Positions 9,541-19,467 of a stretch of 64,000 nucleotides of DNA are shown here, piece after piece. Each line of letters begins with the position of its first letter. The first letter of the stretch is position 1. Source of the stretch: Cohaesibacter gelatinilyticus (GTDB lineage Bacteria; Pseudomonadota; Alphaproteobacteria; Rhizobiales; Cohaesibacteraceae); the NCBI RefSeq assembly GCF_900215605.1, contig NZ_OBEL01000001.1:2135052-2199051 (forward strand), given 5' to 3'. The notes beneath the pieces were generated by a model that was not told where the DNA came from, made no database searches, and saw nothing but the letters and a program-made list of their open reading frames with translations. Position numbers and translations under genes: made by a program.

Positions 9541-10105
9541 AATTCGAGCGGAAACTACGATTCCTCCCCCCTCTTGTCAACTATTGAATCTGAAATTCCA
9601 ATCGAAAACTGAGAGAAACCCAATTAATCCAACTTGGTAATGGCTCAAAGACCCAAACAAAGCCGATTTAATGTGACTTTCATCATAACTGAGAGCCAAA
9701 GAACGCCAATATAGTAGGACCATAGCCTGCTTATCCTTCAAACATGCGCGACAACGGATTCGCCAAACAGGCGCTCAAATGATCATCACACAATGCCTCA
9801 GTGATTTGAAAACTTGAATACAACCCCACCATTTTGCACCGCCCTGCACATCTCCAAATCAACAAATCACACGAGCGCAATTTGCTGACTCACCATTATC
9901 TCAAGCACTGGTGCAAGCTTGCTCTTTCAATAATAAATGGACACAAACGAAGCCATTTTTCTGATTTTTTCTTTGCAAGCTTGAAGACCCTTCCCTAAGC
10001 TACAGCATCTTGAATGGCGCGAAAACAGGCATTAACTCCTCACCCCATCGTCGCCAATATCCCATAATTTACGAGCCCTGAGACTCGATATTTTGGAGGC
10101 GTGCC
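9541..10105. other. Gene-poor intergenic region
   Basis: About 560 AT-rich bases between rpmJ and the DMT transporter. No credible gene, tRNA or repeat was seen. The rpmJ promoter must lie at the left and the transporter promoter at the right end. Confidence 0.5.
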
Positions 10106-10999
10106 ATGTTTGGAGCCGAAATTGCTGCTCTTGCTGCTGCTGCGACTTGGGCCCTTGCCGGGCTTCTTTCTGTCAATCCGGTAGAAAAGCTTGGTTCCAT
10201 TGCCTTCAATCGCATCCGCATGACGCTGGTCGCAGTGATGCTGATCGCCTATACAACCATCATTGGAACATGGGATACCATTCACTGGAACCAGATGAAC
10301 GCCATTGTATGGAGTGCCATGATCGGCATTGTTCTCGGTGATACTGCACTCTTCATCGCCATGCGACGCCTTGGACCACGCAGATCCGGTATCCTTTTTG
10401 CCACCAATGCCCCAATGGCTACACTGTTATCCTGGTTCATCTTCAGCGAAATCCTCAGTTGGCCCGAGCTGATTGGCACGCTTTTGGTGATTGGTGGTGT
10501 GATGCTGGCCATTCTATTTGGAAAACGCAAAGACCAGATCCACAAATGGGAAAGCATCAAAGGTCTTTTATGGATCGGTGTTATCTGGGGGTTATTGGCC
10601 GCTGCTGGTCAGGCAGTTGGCTCACTGATCATCAAGCCAACTCTTCTGGAAGGTGCAGACCCGGTAGCCGTCTCCGCAATTCGAGTGGCAATCTCAGCAG
10701 TCAGTCTTATTGTTGTAGGCCTGCTTCCCATTCAATCGGTCAAACCACTTGGCAAACTGGATCTCTCATCCTTCCTGCAAATTGCAGGATCAGGCCTGAT
10801 TGCCATGGGCATTGGCATGACCTTGCTGCTCTATGCCTTCTCCATTGGCGAAATCGGTATCGTTGCCTCTTTGTCCGCCACATCTCCGGTCATGATGCTG
10901 CCAATTCTCTGGATCAAAACCGGTGAGCGCCCCGCACTGGGTGCCTGGATTGGTGCTGCCCTGGTTGTCATCGGCTCGGCTTTGATCTTCCTTTACTGA
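10106..10999 (+). CDS. DMT-family (EamA) inner-membrane transporter
   Basis: 297 residues, almost entirely hydrophobic, with about ten predicted membrane segments arranged as two five-helix EamA repeats (about 1-135 and 150-297). Features include RIRMTL after helix 1-2, GDTALFIAMRRLGPRRSGIL, and the second-repeat counterpart ASLSATSPVMMLPILW. A GGAGG ribosome binding site sits seven bases before the ATG. Members export or import small metabolites, and the substrate cannot be read from sequence. It is monocistronic and convergent with the mevalonate operon. Confidence 0.88.
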   Translation: MFGAEIAALAAAATWALAGLLSVNPVEKLGSIAFNRIRMTLVAVMLIAYTTIIGTWDTIHWNQMNAIVWSAMIGIVLGDTALFIAMRRLGPRRSGILFATNAPMATLLSWFIFSEILSWPELIGTLLVIGGVMLAILFGKRKDQIHKWESIKGLLWIGVIWGLLAAAGQAVGSLIIKPTLLEGADPVAVSAIRVAISAVSLIVVGLLPIQSVKPLGKLDLSSFLQIAGSGLIAMGIGMTLLLYAFSIGEIGIVASLSATSPVMMLPILWIKTGERPALGAWIGAALVVIGSALIFLY

Positions 11000-11056
11000 T
11001 CATCCAGCAAGAAACTGGTCGACACAGTGCAACACTATTGAAAGAGACCAGAGATA

Positions 11057-11926
11057 TTACTCACAGTCTCCCGCCAAGCCCTGTGTTCCCAATACATCAC
11101 GTAACAGTTCAATCAATTTTGAATGGTCGATATGTGTTTCAATTTTTTGCTGCTCAAACCATTGGACAACAGTCTCGGTAGCAACGTTTCCAGAAGCGCC
11201 TGGAGCATAGGGACAGCCACCAAGCCCGCCTATCGAAGTGTCAAATACCCGAATACCTTTTTCCAAGCATTCCTGTATATTCTCCAATGCTCGACCACCA
11301 GTATCGTGGAAATGCCCGGCTAGACAATTGGCAGGTACAATCGATAAAACCGCATCAAGCATTGCTCGAACAGATGTTGGGCTCCCTCTACCGACGGTAT
11401 CACCCAAAGACACCTCATAGCAGCCCATTTCAAGCAGGTGTTCCGTCACCATCGCAACCGCATTCGGACTGACCGACCCTTCATATGGACAATCCGTCAC
11501 ACAAGAAACATACCCCCTGACCGGTAGGGAGCAATCTTTTGCAAACTCCAGCACCGGAGCAAAGCGGTCCATGCTTTTCGCAATAGAACAATTGATATTT
11601 CGCTGGCTGAAAGTTTCTGATGCAGAGGCAAAAATAGCGACTTCATCCGCGCCCGCCGCAATTGCAGCTTCACATCCACGCATATTGGGAACAAGAGCAG
11701 AATAAACAGTGTCATCCTTTCTCTCAATTCCCGCAAAGACCTCTGCAGCATCTGCCAATTGCGGCACCCATTTGGGAGAAACAAAGCTGCTAACTTCAAT
11801 TTTTTTCAGACCTGCTTCTGAAAGTGCATTCACCAGATCAATTTTGTTTTCAGTCGCGATTTGCCTAGGTTCATTCTGCAAACCATCACGCGGACCAACC
11901 TCAAAGAGGGTAACTTGGTCGACCAT
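11057..11926 (-). CDS. mvaB: Hydroxymethylglutaryl-CoA lyase
   Basis: Cleaves HMG-CoA to acetyl-CoA and acetoacetate in the cytoplasm. The 289-residue TIM barrel shows FEVGPRDGLQNEPR at the N-terminus (catalytic Arg-Asp), SLGDTVGRGSP, the metal-binding GHFHDTGG and the active-site loop GGLGGCPYAPGASGN with its catalytic cysteine. It is the last gene of the minus-strand operon, four bases after the TRAP large permease. With HMG-CoA reductase in the same operon, its likely role is the second enzyme of mevalonate catabolism rather than leucine breakdown. No methylcrotonyl-CoA carboxylase genes are nearby. Confidence 0.95.
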   Translation of the reverse strand: MVDQVTLFEVGPRDGLQNEPRQIATENKIDLVNALSEAGLKKIEVSSFVSPKWVPQLADAAEVFAGIERKDDTVYSALVPNMRGCEAAIAAGADEVAIFASASETFSQRNINCSIAKSMDRFAPVLEFAKDCSLPVRGYVSCVTDCPYEGSVSPNAVAMVTEHLLEMGCYEVSLGDTVGRGSPTSVRAMLDAVLSIVPANCLAGHFHDTGGRALENIQECLEKGIRVFDTSIGGLGGCPYAPGASGNVATETVVQWFEQQKIETHIDHSKLIELLRDVLGTQGLAGDCE

Positions 11927-11930
11927 AAAT

Positions 11931-13250
11931 CTATCTCACATCACGAATTTGCTCAGGAAGCCAGGTCACAAGATCAGGAAAGATAAGGAAGAGGCCCAGA
12001 ACCAGAATTTGCAGGGCAAAAAACGGAATAACTCCGCGATAGACAGTTCCAATACTGATACCTTTGGGAAGCACCCCTTTTAGATAAAACAAGGTATAGC
12101 CAAAGGGCGGCGTGATATACGCCATCTGCGCCGTGATCATGAAAAGAACACCAAACCAAAGCGGCTCATATCCCAAAGCTTTGACAATTGGCAGAAAGAC
12201 CGGAACACAAAGAAGGATGATACCAATCTCATCCAGGAAAAGGCCGAGAAAGACCAAAATCAGCAACATGGTCAATAGGATGACAATCGGGGCTGCATCC
12301 AGATTTTCAACAAAACCCAAAATCGAATCCGGCCCCCCGGTTGCAACAAAAACAGATATGAATGCACGCGCGCCAATGGTGATCCAGAGGATCATGGCTG
12401 TAACGCGCAAGGTATCTGAAGCTGCGTCAGAAAGTATGGAAAATTTGAACCGTCCTGAGAACAGGACAGATAAAAAGGCACCGAATACCCCAACCGCTGC
12501 TGCCTCGGTTGGAGTTGCCAAACCAAGATATATTGACCCAAGCACAGAGATGATCACCAAAAAAGGCAGCACCAACGCCTTGAGGCTCAGAAGTTTCTCA
12601 GAAAGCGGGATAGTTCTGGAATGCTCAGGTTTTGGCGCCAAATCTCCATTCAAACCCACACGTAGAATAATGTAGAGACAATAAACCGTGGCCAGAACCA
12701 GACCGGGAACAATGCACGCAACAAACATCTGCCCGATGGAGATTTGTGCAGTGATTGCATAAACGATGGTGACCACGGATGGTGGAATAAGAATTCCAAG
12801 GGTTCCTCCGGCGCAAATGGAACCGACTGCCAACTCTGTATTGTAACGTCTCGCCAACATGGAGGGCAGAGCCAGAATGCCCATGGCTGCAACTGCCGCT
12901 CCCACCACACCAGTCATGGCCGCCATAATTGTGCAAATGATGATGGTACCGATGGCAAGTCCACCATTCACACGGCTAAACCACGTCTCCATGGCATTAT
13001 ATAGATCCTCAATAATAGAAGATTTTTGCAGGATCGACGCCATGAAAATATAAAGCGGAATAGCCATCAAAGCTTCCGATGTCATGGTTTCAAATGTGTT
13101 CAGAACGCTCACGATCAAAGCAGACGGGCCCCACGCAATAATCGTGGTAAGAAAGGCAATCGCGCCCAAAACAAAGGCCAATGGTGCACCCGTCAACATC
13201 AAGGCAACAAGGGATAAAAACATCCCCAACAGAATGACACTCGAACTCAT
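11931..13250 (-). CDS. TRAP transporter large permease (DctM family)
   Basis: 439 residues with about 12 hydrophobic segments, the DctM subunit that carries the sodium-driven transport path in the inner membrane. Typical features are GAPLAFVLGAIAF at the start, GTLGILIPPSVVTIVYA, TPTEAAAVGVFGA and the C-terminal ITPPFGYTLFYLKG. Its ATG overlaps the DctQ stop (ATGA), indicating translational coupling. Given the HMG-CoA reductase and lyase in the same operon, mevalonate or a close hydroxy acid is the inferred substrate. Confidence 0.93.
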   Translation of the reverse strand: MSSSVILLGMFLSLVALMLTGAPLAFVLGAIAFLTTIIAWGPSALIVSVLNTFETMTSEALMAIPLYIFMASILQKSSIIEDLYNAMETWFSRVNGGLAIGTIIICTIMAAMTGVVGAAVAAMGILALPSMLARRYNTELAVGSICAGGTLGILIPPSVVTIVYAITAQISIGQMFVACIVPGLVLATVYCLYIILRVGLNGDLAPKPEHSRTIPLSEKLLSLKALVLPFLVIISVLGSIYLGLATPTEAAAVGVFGAFLSVLFSGRFKFSILSDAASDTLRVTAMILWITIGARAFISVFVATGGPDSILGFVENLDAAPIVILLTMLLILVFLGLFLDEIGIILLCVPVFLPIVKALGYEPLWFGVLFMITAQMAYITPPFGYTLFYLKGVLPKGISIGTVYRGVIPFFALQILVLGLFLIFPDLVTWLPEQIRDVR

Positions 13251-13744
13251 TGGGAAGTAACCTCTTCATGCAGAACAAAGAGAAGTTCCGCAAACCCCTG
13301 CAAGACCAGCAACAAGGCGGAGACAGGCAGCACCAGTTTTGCGGGCCATACAGGTGGGTTCCAGGATGTGTAGGACGTTTCTCGATATTGAAATGATTGC
13401 TCGGCAAGAGGAAATGCAAACCATAACAGGATTACCCCAAATACAATTGCGAGTATGATGGCAATAACTTTCAAAGCTTTGGCAGCTAGCCCAGAGGCGC
13501 GAGCAGACAGCAAATCGACCGATACATGTCCACCTGTATGCAGCAAATATGGCCCACCCAACAAAAAGAATGGCCCGAACAAAAGGGTCGCCAGTTCAGG
13601 TGCCCAGGATGTCGGAGAAGCGAAACTATAGCGTGCCGCAACCTCATACAGCATCAAAAGGGCAAACAGAACGACAAGCCATTTCACCAAACGAAAGAGT
13701 GTCCGGTTGAGCGCTGTCACGGCAAAGGCAATCGAGAGCATCAT
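13247..13744 (-). CDS. TRAP transporter small permease (DctQ family)
   Basis: 165 residues with four hydrophobic segments, as expected for the small subunit that joins DctM. It includes YSFASPTSWAPELATLLFGPF and GHVSVDLL, typical of DctQ. ATG 13744 or the adjacent ATG 13741 follows AAAGGG, and a TTG further upstream is less likely. The stop overlaps the start of DctM. A terminator-like hairpin separates it from the binding-protein gene upstream, so permease expression is probably lower than that of the binding protein. Confidence 0.9.
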   Translation of the reverse strand: MMLSIAFAVTALNRTLFRLVKWLVVLFALLMLYEVAARYSFASPTSWAPELATLLFGPFFLLGGPYLLHTGGHVSVDLLSARASGLAAKALKVIAIILAIVFGVILLWFAFPLAEQSFQYRETSYTSWNPPVWPAKLVLPVSALLLVLQGFAELLFVLHEEVTSQ

Positions 13745-13756
13745 TGGCCCTTTCAA

Positions 13757-13787
13757 AAAACAATCCCACGCAGAAGACTGCGTGGGA
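13757..13787 (-). terminator. Intra-operon terminator/attenuator after the TRAP binding protein
   Basis: Perfect 10-bp stem (TCCCACGCAG / CTGCGTGGGA) with a 4-base loop. On the minus strand it is followed by a T-rich run. It lies between the binding-protein and small-permease genes of one operon. Confidence 0.75.
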
Positions 13788-13808
13788 CAGGGTGATAATT
13801 GATTGGCA

Positions 13809-14852
13809 TCAGAGCAGGCGATAATCCTGCATCAACTCTCGTTGCGAACCGAGAATTTCAGTGGCCAGTCCGTCACTCTTTGCGGCTTTTTCCCAAGACG
13901 ACACGGCATTGGCCCGGTTGTCAGCAACGTCTTGCGGATCCAGATTGACAATCTCAACACCAGCTTCCACAAATTTCCCGACATACTCTGCGTTGGACAC
14001 CATGATATTCTGGCGCAAAGCACCTGAGACCTCTCGTGCCGCCACCTCCAACGCAGCACGATGTTGATCAGACAGGCTCTTATAAGCTGCGGTATTGGCA
14101 ACATAAGCAGTGGCAGTCGTTGGCTGGTGGACGCCTGGCAATATAAGATACTTGGCGACCTCATGTAGCCCCGCCTCATAATTTGCCTTGATATCTCCAC
14201 GATCAGCAAAATCGATCAGGCCCTTATCAAGTGCGGAATAGACCTCGGACGTTGGCAATGGAGATACCGCAACACCCAAGTCCGCCATGACAGCAGAGGC
14301 AAGCCCCACAAAGCGCCCCTTGAGACCTTTCATGTCCGAGATCGAACGAATAGCAACCTTGGAATGAATGGGTTCCTCGCCATAAACCGTCGGTGCAATA
14401 TAGGTCAAACCAGCAGGTGCATAGGATTTTCTGGCAAGATCAAGGCCACCACGTTCATAAAACCAGCTTTCATATTGATCCGCTTGAGGGAAGCCAAAGG
14501 GAACAGATGATGTAAATCCATGGGCCGGTATTTTGCCCGCTGTATAGCCATCATATGTTTTCATCAACTGGAAAGCGCCACCACGAACGGCATCAAAAGC
14601 CTGAGCGTTCGGAACAATTGATCCTCCAGAAAAGGCCTTGATGTCAAAAGTTCCGCCAGTCAGTTCCCGGACACGATCACAAAATGCCTTTTCATAGGTC
14701 ATCGGGGTGGTACCACCTCCCCACAAAGCCTGCATACGCCATTCAACCTTTTTCTGGGCAGCCACCGAGGTCGAACTTGCAGCGACCAATGCAGGAGCCC
14801 CCAGAGCGGCGACGCCCGTCATGGTCAGCATTTTTCTACGGTTGATATTCAT
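13809..14852 (-). CDS. TRAP transporter periplasmic binding protein (DctP family)
   Basis: 347 residues from ATG 14852, which has GGGAGGA seven bases upstream. The N-terminus NINRRKMLTMTG followed by a small-residue stretch looks like a Tat or Sec signal sequence (Arg-Arg present, cleavage after SVAA). The mature protein shows DctP features: WRMQALWGGG, a central GLKGRFVGLASAVMADLG (the usual carboxylate-gripping segment follows a conserved Arg) and SEVYSALDKGLIDFADRG. It sits between HMG-CoA reductase and the permeases. The ligand is inferred to be mevalonate. Confidence 0.92.
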   Translation of the reverse strand: MNINRRKMLTMTGVAALGAPALVAASSTSVAAQKKVEWRMQALWGGGTTPMTYEKAFCDRVRELTGGTFDIKAFSGGSIVPNAQAFDAVRGGAFQLMKTYDGYTAGKIPAHGFTSSVPFGFPQADQYESWFYERGGLDLARKSYAPAGLTYIAPTVYGEEPIHSKVAIRSISDMKGLKGRFVGLASAVMADLGVAVSPLPTSEVYSALDKGLIDFADRGDIKANYEAGLHEVAKYLILPGVHQPTTATAYVANTAAYKSLSDQHRAALEVAAREVSGALRQNIMVSNAEYVGKFVEAGVEIVNLDPQDVADNRANAVSSWEKAAKSDGLATEILGSQRELMQDYRLL

Positions 14853-14887
14853 ATCTGTTCCTCCCTGATATGCGCGTCTCCGCACTA

Positions 14888-16171
14888 TTATTTTTGGATA
14901 GTCAGCAAGCCGTGCGCCCGATCTACAGACACATCCCCTATACGCACCAATTCCTTGGCGATATGGTCGATCTCGGCTCCGGTCGCGCCGGCTGCGATTG
15001 CGATATTGCGGGCATGCAGTGCCATATGCCCCCTTTGAATTCCTTCGGTGGAAAGTGCTCGGAGCGCGGCCATATTTTGTGCCAGTCCCACTGAAGCGAT
15101 CACTTCCGCCAACTCATTTGCCGAGCCAATGCGCATGAGATTCAGGGCAGCCTTTGCAGCAGGATGTGTTTTGGTTGCTCCCCCCACAATCCCGACAGGC
15201 ATAGGCAGCTCCAAGGTACCAATCAGATTTCCTGACTTGTCGCGTTCCCATCGGGTCAATGATGTATATTGTCCGTCTTTTGCTGCCCAGGCATGCGCTC
15301 CGGCTTCCACAGCACGCCAGTCATTTCCTGTCGCCAGAACAACAGGATCTATACCGTTCATGATGCCTTTATTGTGTGTGGCTGCCCGGTAGGGATCGAT
15401 TTCCGCCAGAACACAGGCTTCGACAATGCCGCTGGCAACACGATCACCATCAAAGTTGTTTGTCGTCAGACTGTCCCTGCTGATTGAAACATAAACGGAA
15501 ACGATTCTTCGATCAGCCAGATTGGAGAGAATTCGCAACCGTGCGTCCCCTCCAGTAATCTGAGCTGCGAAAGGGGCAACCAGCTCCGCCATCGTATTGA
15601 CGGTGTTCGCCCCCATCGCATCACGAACATCCACCAGCAAATGCAGAACCACCATCGAACCAATGCGCGTGTCTTCAAAGATCTCAATCTCGATATCGCA
15701 GCATCCACCACCAAGTTCGATGAGAACCCGATCCTTTGAATTGGCCAAAGCCAGAATTTCATCTTTATGCTGGAGCAGTTTTTGTCGCGCACCAAATGGA
15801 TCACCAATTCCAAGCAATTGAATCTGCGCCCGCATGATGGGAGCAGAAGATACAGCTTTAAAGCCGCCATTTTCACGAACAATCTTGGCCATATAAGAGG
15901 CGGCCGCCACGACAGATGGCTCTTCTACGGCCATAGGAACAAAATAGTCTTTTCCATTGATCTGAAAATTCGCCGCTACACCCAATGGAAGTTCAAAAAG
16001 ACCGATAACATTCTCGATCATTCCATCTGCAGAAGCCATTGAAAGAGCGGTTGCATCTGACAAGGACTCTATCCCAGACATCAGCTCCCCTGTTGCCTCA
16101 TCTATTTTTTCAAACCGAGCAGATGGACTGAGATGCCGAAGGCCGGATAGTTGCGAGCAATATTTGGTCAT
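14888..16171 (-). CDS. mvaA: Class II (degradative-type) HMG-CoA reductase
   Basis: In the catabolic direction it oxidises mevalonate with CoA and two NAD(P)+ to HMG-CoA. From ATG 16171 it has 427 residues, essentially the length of the Pseudomonas mevalonii enzyme. Catalytic residues known from that enzyme are identifiable: Glu in [10 protein letters not shown], Lys in [11 protein letters not shown], Asp in [12 protein letters not shown] and His in [23 protein letters not shown] is also typical. It is first in the operon (reductase, DctP, DctQ, DctM, lyase), diverging from a MocR regulator. A biosynthetic role is unlikely because no other mevalonate-pathway gene is present. Confidence 0.94.
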   Translation of the reverse strand: MTKYCSQLSGLRHLSPSARFEKIDEATGELMSGIESLSDATALSMASADGMIENVIGLFELPLGVAANFQINGKDYFVPMAVEEPSVVAAASYMAKIVRENGGFKAVSSAPIMRAQIQLLGIGDPFGARQKLLQHKDEILALANSKDRVLIELGGGCCDIEIEIFEDTRIGSMVVLHLLVDVRDAMGANTVNTMAELVAPFAAQITGGDARLRILSNLADRRIVSVYVSISRDSLTTNNFDGDRVASGIVEACVLAEIDPYRAATHNKGIMNGIDPVVLATGNDWRAVEAGAHAWAAKDGQYTSLTRWERDKSGNLIGTLELPMPVGIVGGATKTHPAAKAALNLMRIGSANELAEVIASVGLAQNMAALRALSTEGIQRGHMALHARNIAIAAGATGAEIDHIAKELVRIGDVSVDRAHGLLTIQK

Positions 16172-16174
16172 ATG

Positions 16175-16267
16175 TTTTGTACTCTTTGTCCCAAAATCGA
16201 ACAAAGAGTTGACCAAAAAACTTTCGCAAGAAAGGTACAATTATGGTACAAAAATTATAATTGTACC
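16175..16267. promoter_or_regulatory. Repeated TTGTACC/GGTACAA half-sites between mvaA and the MocR gene
   Basis: GGTACAATTAT (16234-16244) is an exact inverted copy of ATAATTGTACC (16257-16267). A second direct copy, GGTACAA, starts at 16245, exactly 11 bases after the first, and a shorter TTGTAC lies at 16177-16182. Direct plus inverted half-sites on one helix face are what MocR-type dimers bind. Assignment to the adjacent regulator is inference. Confidence 0.65.
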
Positions 16268-16291
16268 CATGTTGTATCTGGAGAGGCACGC

Positions 16292-17668
16292 GTGCAGATT
16301 AGCAAGATAGAGCAAGTTGTCCGTTCCATCGAAACCGCAATCCAGACTGGAGCCTTACAACCGGGCAGTCGATTGCCATCTGTCCGGGCAGCGGCAGAAC
16401 AATATGATGTAGCCAAGAATACCATTGTCGAGGCATATGCTCGCCTTGCAGCACTCCAATCCATCTATTCCAGACAGGGGTCAGGGTTTTTCGTCTCTGA
16501 TCGACAAAAGCATATATCCGTCAATGAAGAAGCAGTCACTCAGGCTTCAGATATTGTCTCGCTTCTACGTGCTCAATTGAAACAGGATTTTGATATCAGG
16601 CCCGGAGATGGGCGCCCTCCGCTATCCTGGATGCAAGACACTTTACCCAAACGAGTGGATACCAGTCTGCTCATCTCCATGGAGACGGATCAAAGTGGAT
16701 ATGGTAGCCCACTTGGAAATACGCGTTTACGAGAACTGATTGCACGACGCTTTGCCAATCAAGGGACATCAATCTCCCCTTCCCAGATAGTAACAACCTT
16801 CGGAGCCAATCACGCGCTGGACCTCATCATCCGGCGTTATCTGTCTGAAGGGCAAACCGTTCTGGTCGATGCACCAGGATATTATCCCTTGTTTGCCAAA
16901 CTCAAACTGGCAAAGGTGAATGCCATAGGGATTCCCCGTGGCCCAACAGGACCCGATTTGAATGCGCTCGAAAGTCTGGCACATCGCTACAAACCCAGAT
17001 TGTTTTTCACCCAGTCAACGGCCCACAACCCAACAGGAACATCCTTTGACCTGCAAACAGCTCACAATGCACTTCAATTGGCGGTTCAGCACAACTTCAT
17101 GATTGTCGATGATGATCCCTTCATTGACCTGCATGGTCATGGCGTTTCCGGCACGCGATTGTGGGAACTCGATGGTTTTCGCAAGGTCATTTTCGTCGGC
17201 AGCCACTCGAAATTGCTATCTGCAAGCTTCAGATCTGGCCATATTGTTGCAAGTCCCGATCTCATATCCGATCTGACGGAGCTGAAAATGATCACAGCTG
17301 TCAACAGCTCGCGTCTGTCCGAAATGCTGATCGCTCAGATGATTGAATCAAGCCGCTATGACCGTCATCTGAAAAAGCTCGGTCGGCGACTGGAAGACGC
17401 TCGTGCAGCCTGCATGAAGGCTATCGAACAACTTGATCTCACACCATTTAGCAAAAATCCAAACGGTTTTTATACTCTCGTTGAACTCCCTGAAGATGCA
17501 AATATACAGCGAATTCAATCTCTGGCGACAAAACGGCGCATATTTGTAGCTCAGGGACAATGGTTCTTTCCCTCTGGATCCACTGCCCACAAAAACAGCC
17601 TGCGTATCAATTTCAGCAGATCCGCAGATAAAAGATTTTTCAATTATTTGCACGAGCTCGTCACCTGA
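16292..17668 (+). CDS. MocR-type regulator (GntR HTH fused to PLP aminotransferase fold)
   Basis: GTG at 16292 is preferred because GGAGAGG lies five bases upstream, giving 458 residues; the frame stays open further upstream without a good start. Residues about 1-70 form a GntR-type winged helix (LQPGSRLPSVRAAAEQYDVAKN, then TIVEAYARL). Residues about 115-458 form a type I aminotransferase fold with HNPTGT, DDDPFIDL and the likely PLP lysine in GSHSKLLSASFR. MocR proteins use PLP or an amine-PLP adduct as effector. Divergence from the mevalonate operon and the repeated half-sites in the shared region suggest it controls that operon, which would be an unusual effector logic. Confidence 0.9.
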   Translation: MQISKIEQVVRSIETAIQTGALQPGSRLPSVRAAAEQYDVAKNTIVEAYARLAALQSIYSRQGSGFFVSDRQKHISVNEEAVTQASDIVSLLRAQLKQDFDIRPGDGRPPLSWMQDTLPKRVDTSLLISMETDQSGYGSPLGNTRLRELIARRFANQGTSISPSQIVTTFGANHALDLIIRRYLSEGQTVLVDAPGYYPLFAKLKLAKVNAIGIPRGPTGPDLNALESLAHRYKPRLFFTQSTAHNPTGTSFDLQTAHNALQLAVQHNFMIVDDDPFIDLHGHGVSGTRLWELDGFRKVIFVGSHSKLLSASFRSGHIVASPDLISDLTELKMITAVNSSRLSEMLIAQMIESSRYDRHLKKLGRRLEDARAACMKAIEQLDLTPFSKNPNGFYTLVELPEDANIQRIQSLATKRRIFVAQGQWFFPSGSTAHKNSLRINFSRSADKRFFNYLHELVT

Positions 17669-17811
17669 TGGTTCCCAGCATTTACAAAAGCGCTGCTGAA
17701 AAGCTCTAGATCAACACGCCAGACAATTGTGAAGACGAAAGCAATGAATGCACCATTTCGAAGCTTGTTGCATCGAACCCTTCCCAATCGGAGATATCCT
17801 GAAAAGGTTGT

Positions 17812-19467
17812 CTATCTTTGGCTGTTTTGCCAATTCGGATGGATCCAGACTTCGGTATCCTCCACAGGCAATTTGGTACCTAGAATGAAATCCGCAGCCC
17901 GTTCGCCGACCATGACCGACGGTCCATTCAGATTGCCATTGGTGATACGTGGGAATATCGAGCTATCAGCTACACGAAGACCTTCAATACCAATAACCTT
18001 CAGCTCAGGATCAACCACTGCCATGAAATCATCTCTGGAACCCATTTTACAAGTACCACATGGATGAAATGCACTTTCGGCATGATCACGAATAAACATA
18101 TCGAGCTCATCATTGCTTTGCACGGTTTCACCAGGCTGGATTTCCTTACCACGATACGGATCAAAGGCCTCTTGTCTGAAGATCTCGCGGGTTAGTTTGA
18201 TACAAGTCCGAAAATCGCTCCAATCGTCTTCGTGCGACATGTAGTTGAAGAAGATTTTAGGGGCTTGCTTTGGATCAGCTGATTTCAAAGTCACCTCACC
18301 GCGAGACTTGGAACGCATTGGACCAACATGAGCCTGAAAACCATGGCCTTCAGCAACAGCCTGTCCATCATAACGCACTGCGATTGGCAAAAAGTGATAT
18401 TGAATATCAGGATATTTCACGCCAGCAGCAGATCGAATGAAGGCTCCGCTCTCAAATTGATTCGATGCACCAAGGCCTGTTCGAGTAAACAGCCATTGCG
18501 CGCCAACCCATGCTTTACCGAAGATATTCCAGTATTTGAATAGGGTAATAGGTTCGATGCAGGCCTGCTGGATATATAATTCCAGATGATCTTGCAGATT
18601 TTTACCAACCCCGGCTCGATCTGCAACCACTTCAATCCCATGCCCGGCAAGTTCTTTAGCAGGACCAATTCCAGATAACATAAGGAGCTTTGGCGAGTTG
18701 ATGGCAGATGCTGAGACAATCACCTCACAATTGGCATGAATGGTCTCAGCGATGCCCCGTCGTAGAACCTCAACGCCAACAGCCTTGCCTTCTTCAATCA
18801 CAATCCGTTGCGCAAAAGCACTGACCAGCTCACAGTTTCCGGTTTTCAATGCCGGACGCAAATAGGCATTGGCTGTTGACCAGCGCGTTCCTTTCCAAAT
18901 GGTGGCTTCCAGCGGGCCGAAACCCTCTTGTCGTTCACCATTATAGTCAACACTTCTTTGATACCCTGCCTGCTCACCTGCGGTCTCAAACGCGGAAATC
19001 AGTGGATTATCACGAGGACCACGACTGACATGCAGAGGGCCATCAGACCCTCTCCAGCTCGCATCGCCTCCATGGCCACCTTCATGCCAGTTTTCCATGC
19101 GTTTGAAATAGGGAAGGACATCACCATAACCCCAACCATCAGCACCACTTTCTTGCCAATGTTCATAATCACAGGCATGTCCACGAACATAGACCATGCC
19201 GTTGATGGAAGAAGACCCCCCTTTGACCTTGCCACGCGGTGTAACCAGCTGGCGATTATTCAGATTTGGTTCGGGCTCAGTTTTGAAATCCCAATCATAG
19301 ATAGGCATATTCATGGGATAGGACAGAGCACCCGGCATCTGGATGAAGGGGCCGATATCACTGCCCCCTTGTTCAATCACGATGACAGATTTACCGGCTT
19401 CCGCAAGGCGAAATGCAAGCGCACTACCCGCAGATCCGGAGCCAATGATTACATAATCCGCGCGCAT
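17812..19467 (-). CDS. betA: Choline dehydrogenase BetA
   Basis: Membrane-associated FAD enzyme oxidising choline to betaine aldehyde. The 551 residues carry the GMC oxidoreductase marks: dinucleotide fold [49 protein letters not shown] and the C-terminal active-site region [11 protein letters not shown] and [23 protein letters not shown] 19467 overlaps the betB stop by one base (TAATG), so translation is coupled; a longer upstream frame is ignored. It is the last gene of betI-betB-betA. No choline sulfatase gene is present. Confidence 0.96.
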   Translation of the reverse strand: MRADYVIIGSGSAGSALAFRLAEAGKSVIVIEQGGSDIGPFIQMPGALSYPMNMPIYDWDFKTEPEPNLNNRQLVTPRGKVKGGSSSINGMVYVRGHACDYEHWQESGADGWGYGDVLPYFKRMENWHEGGHGGDASWRGSDGPLHVSRGPRDNPLISAFETAGEQAGYQRSVDYNGERQEGFGPLEATIWKGTRWSTANAYLRPALKTGNCELVSAFAQRIVIEEGKAVGVEVLRRGIAETIHANCEVIVSASAINSPKLLMLSGIGPAKELAGHGIEVVADRAGVGKNLQDHLELYIQQACIEPITLFKYWNIFGKAWVGAQWLFTRTGLGASNQFESGAFIRSAAGVKYPDIQYHFLPIAVRYDGQAVAEGHGFQAHVGPMRSKSRGEVTLKSADPKQAPKIFFNYMSHEDDWSDFRTCIKLTREIFRQEAFDPYRGKEIQPGETVQSNDELDMFIRDHAESAFHPCGTCKMGSRDDFMAVVDPELKVIGIEGLRVADSSIFPRITNGNLNGPSVMVGERAADFILGTKLPVEDTEVWIHPNWQNSQR

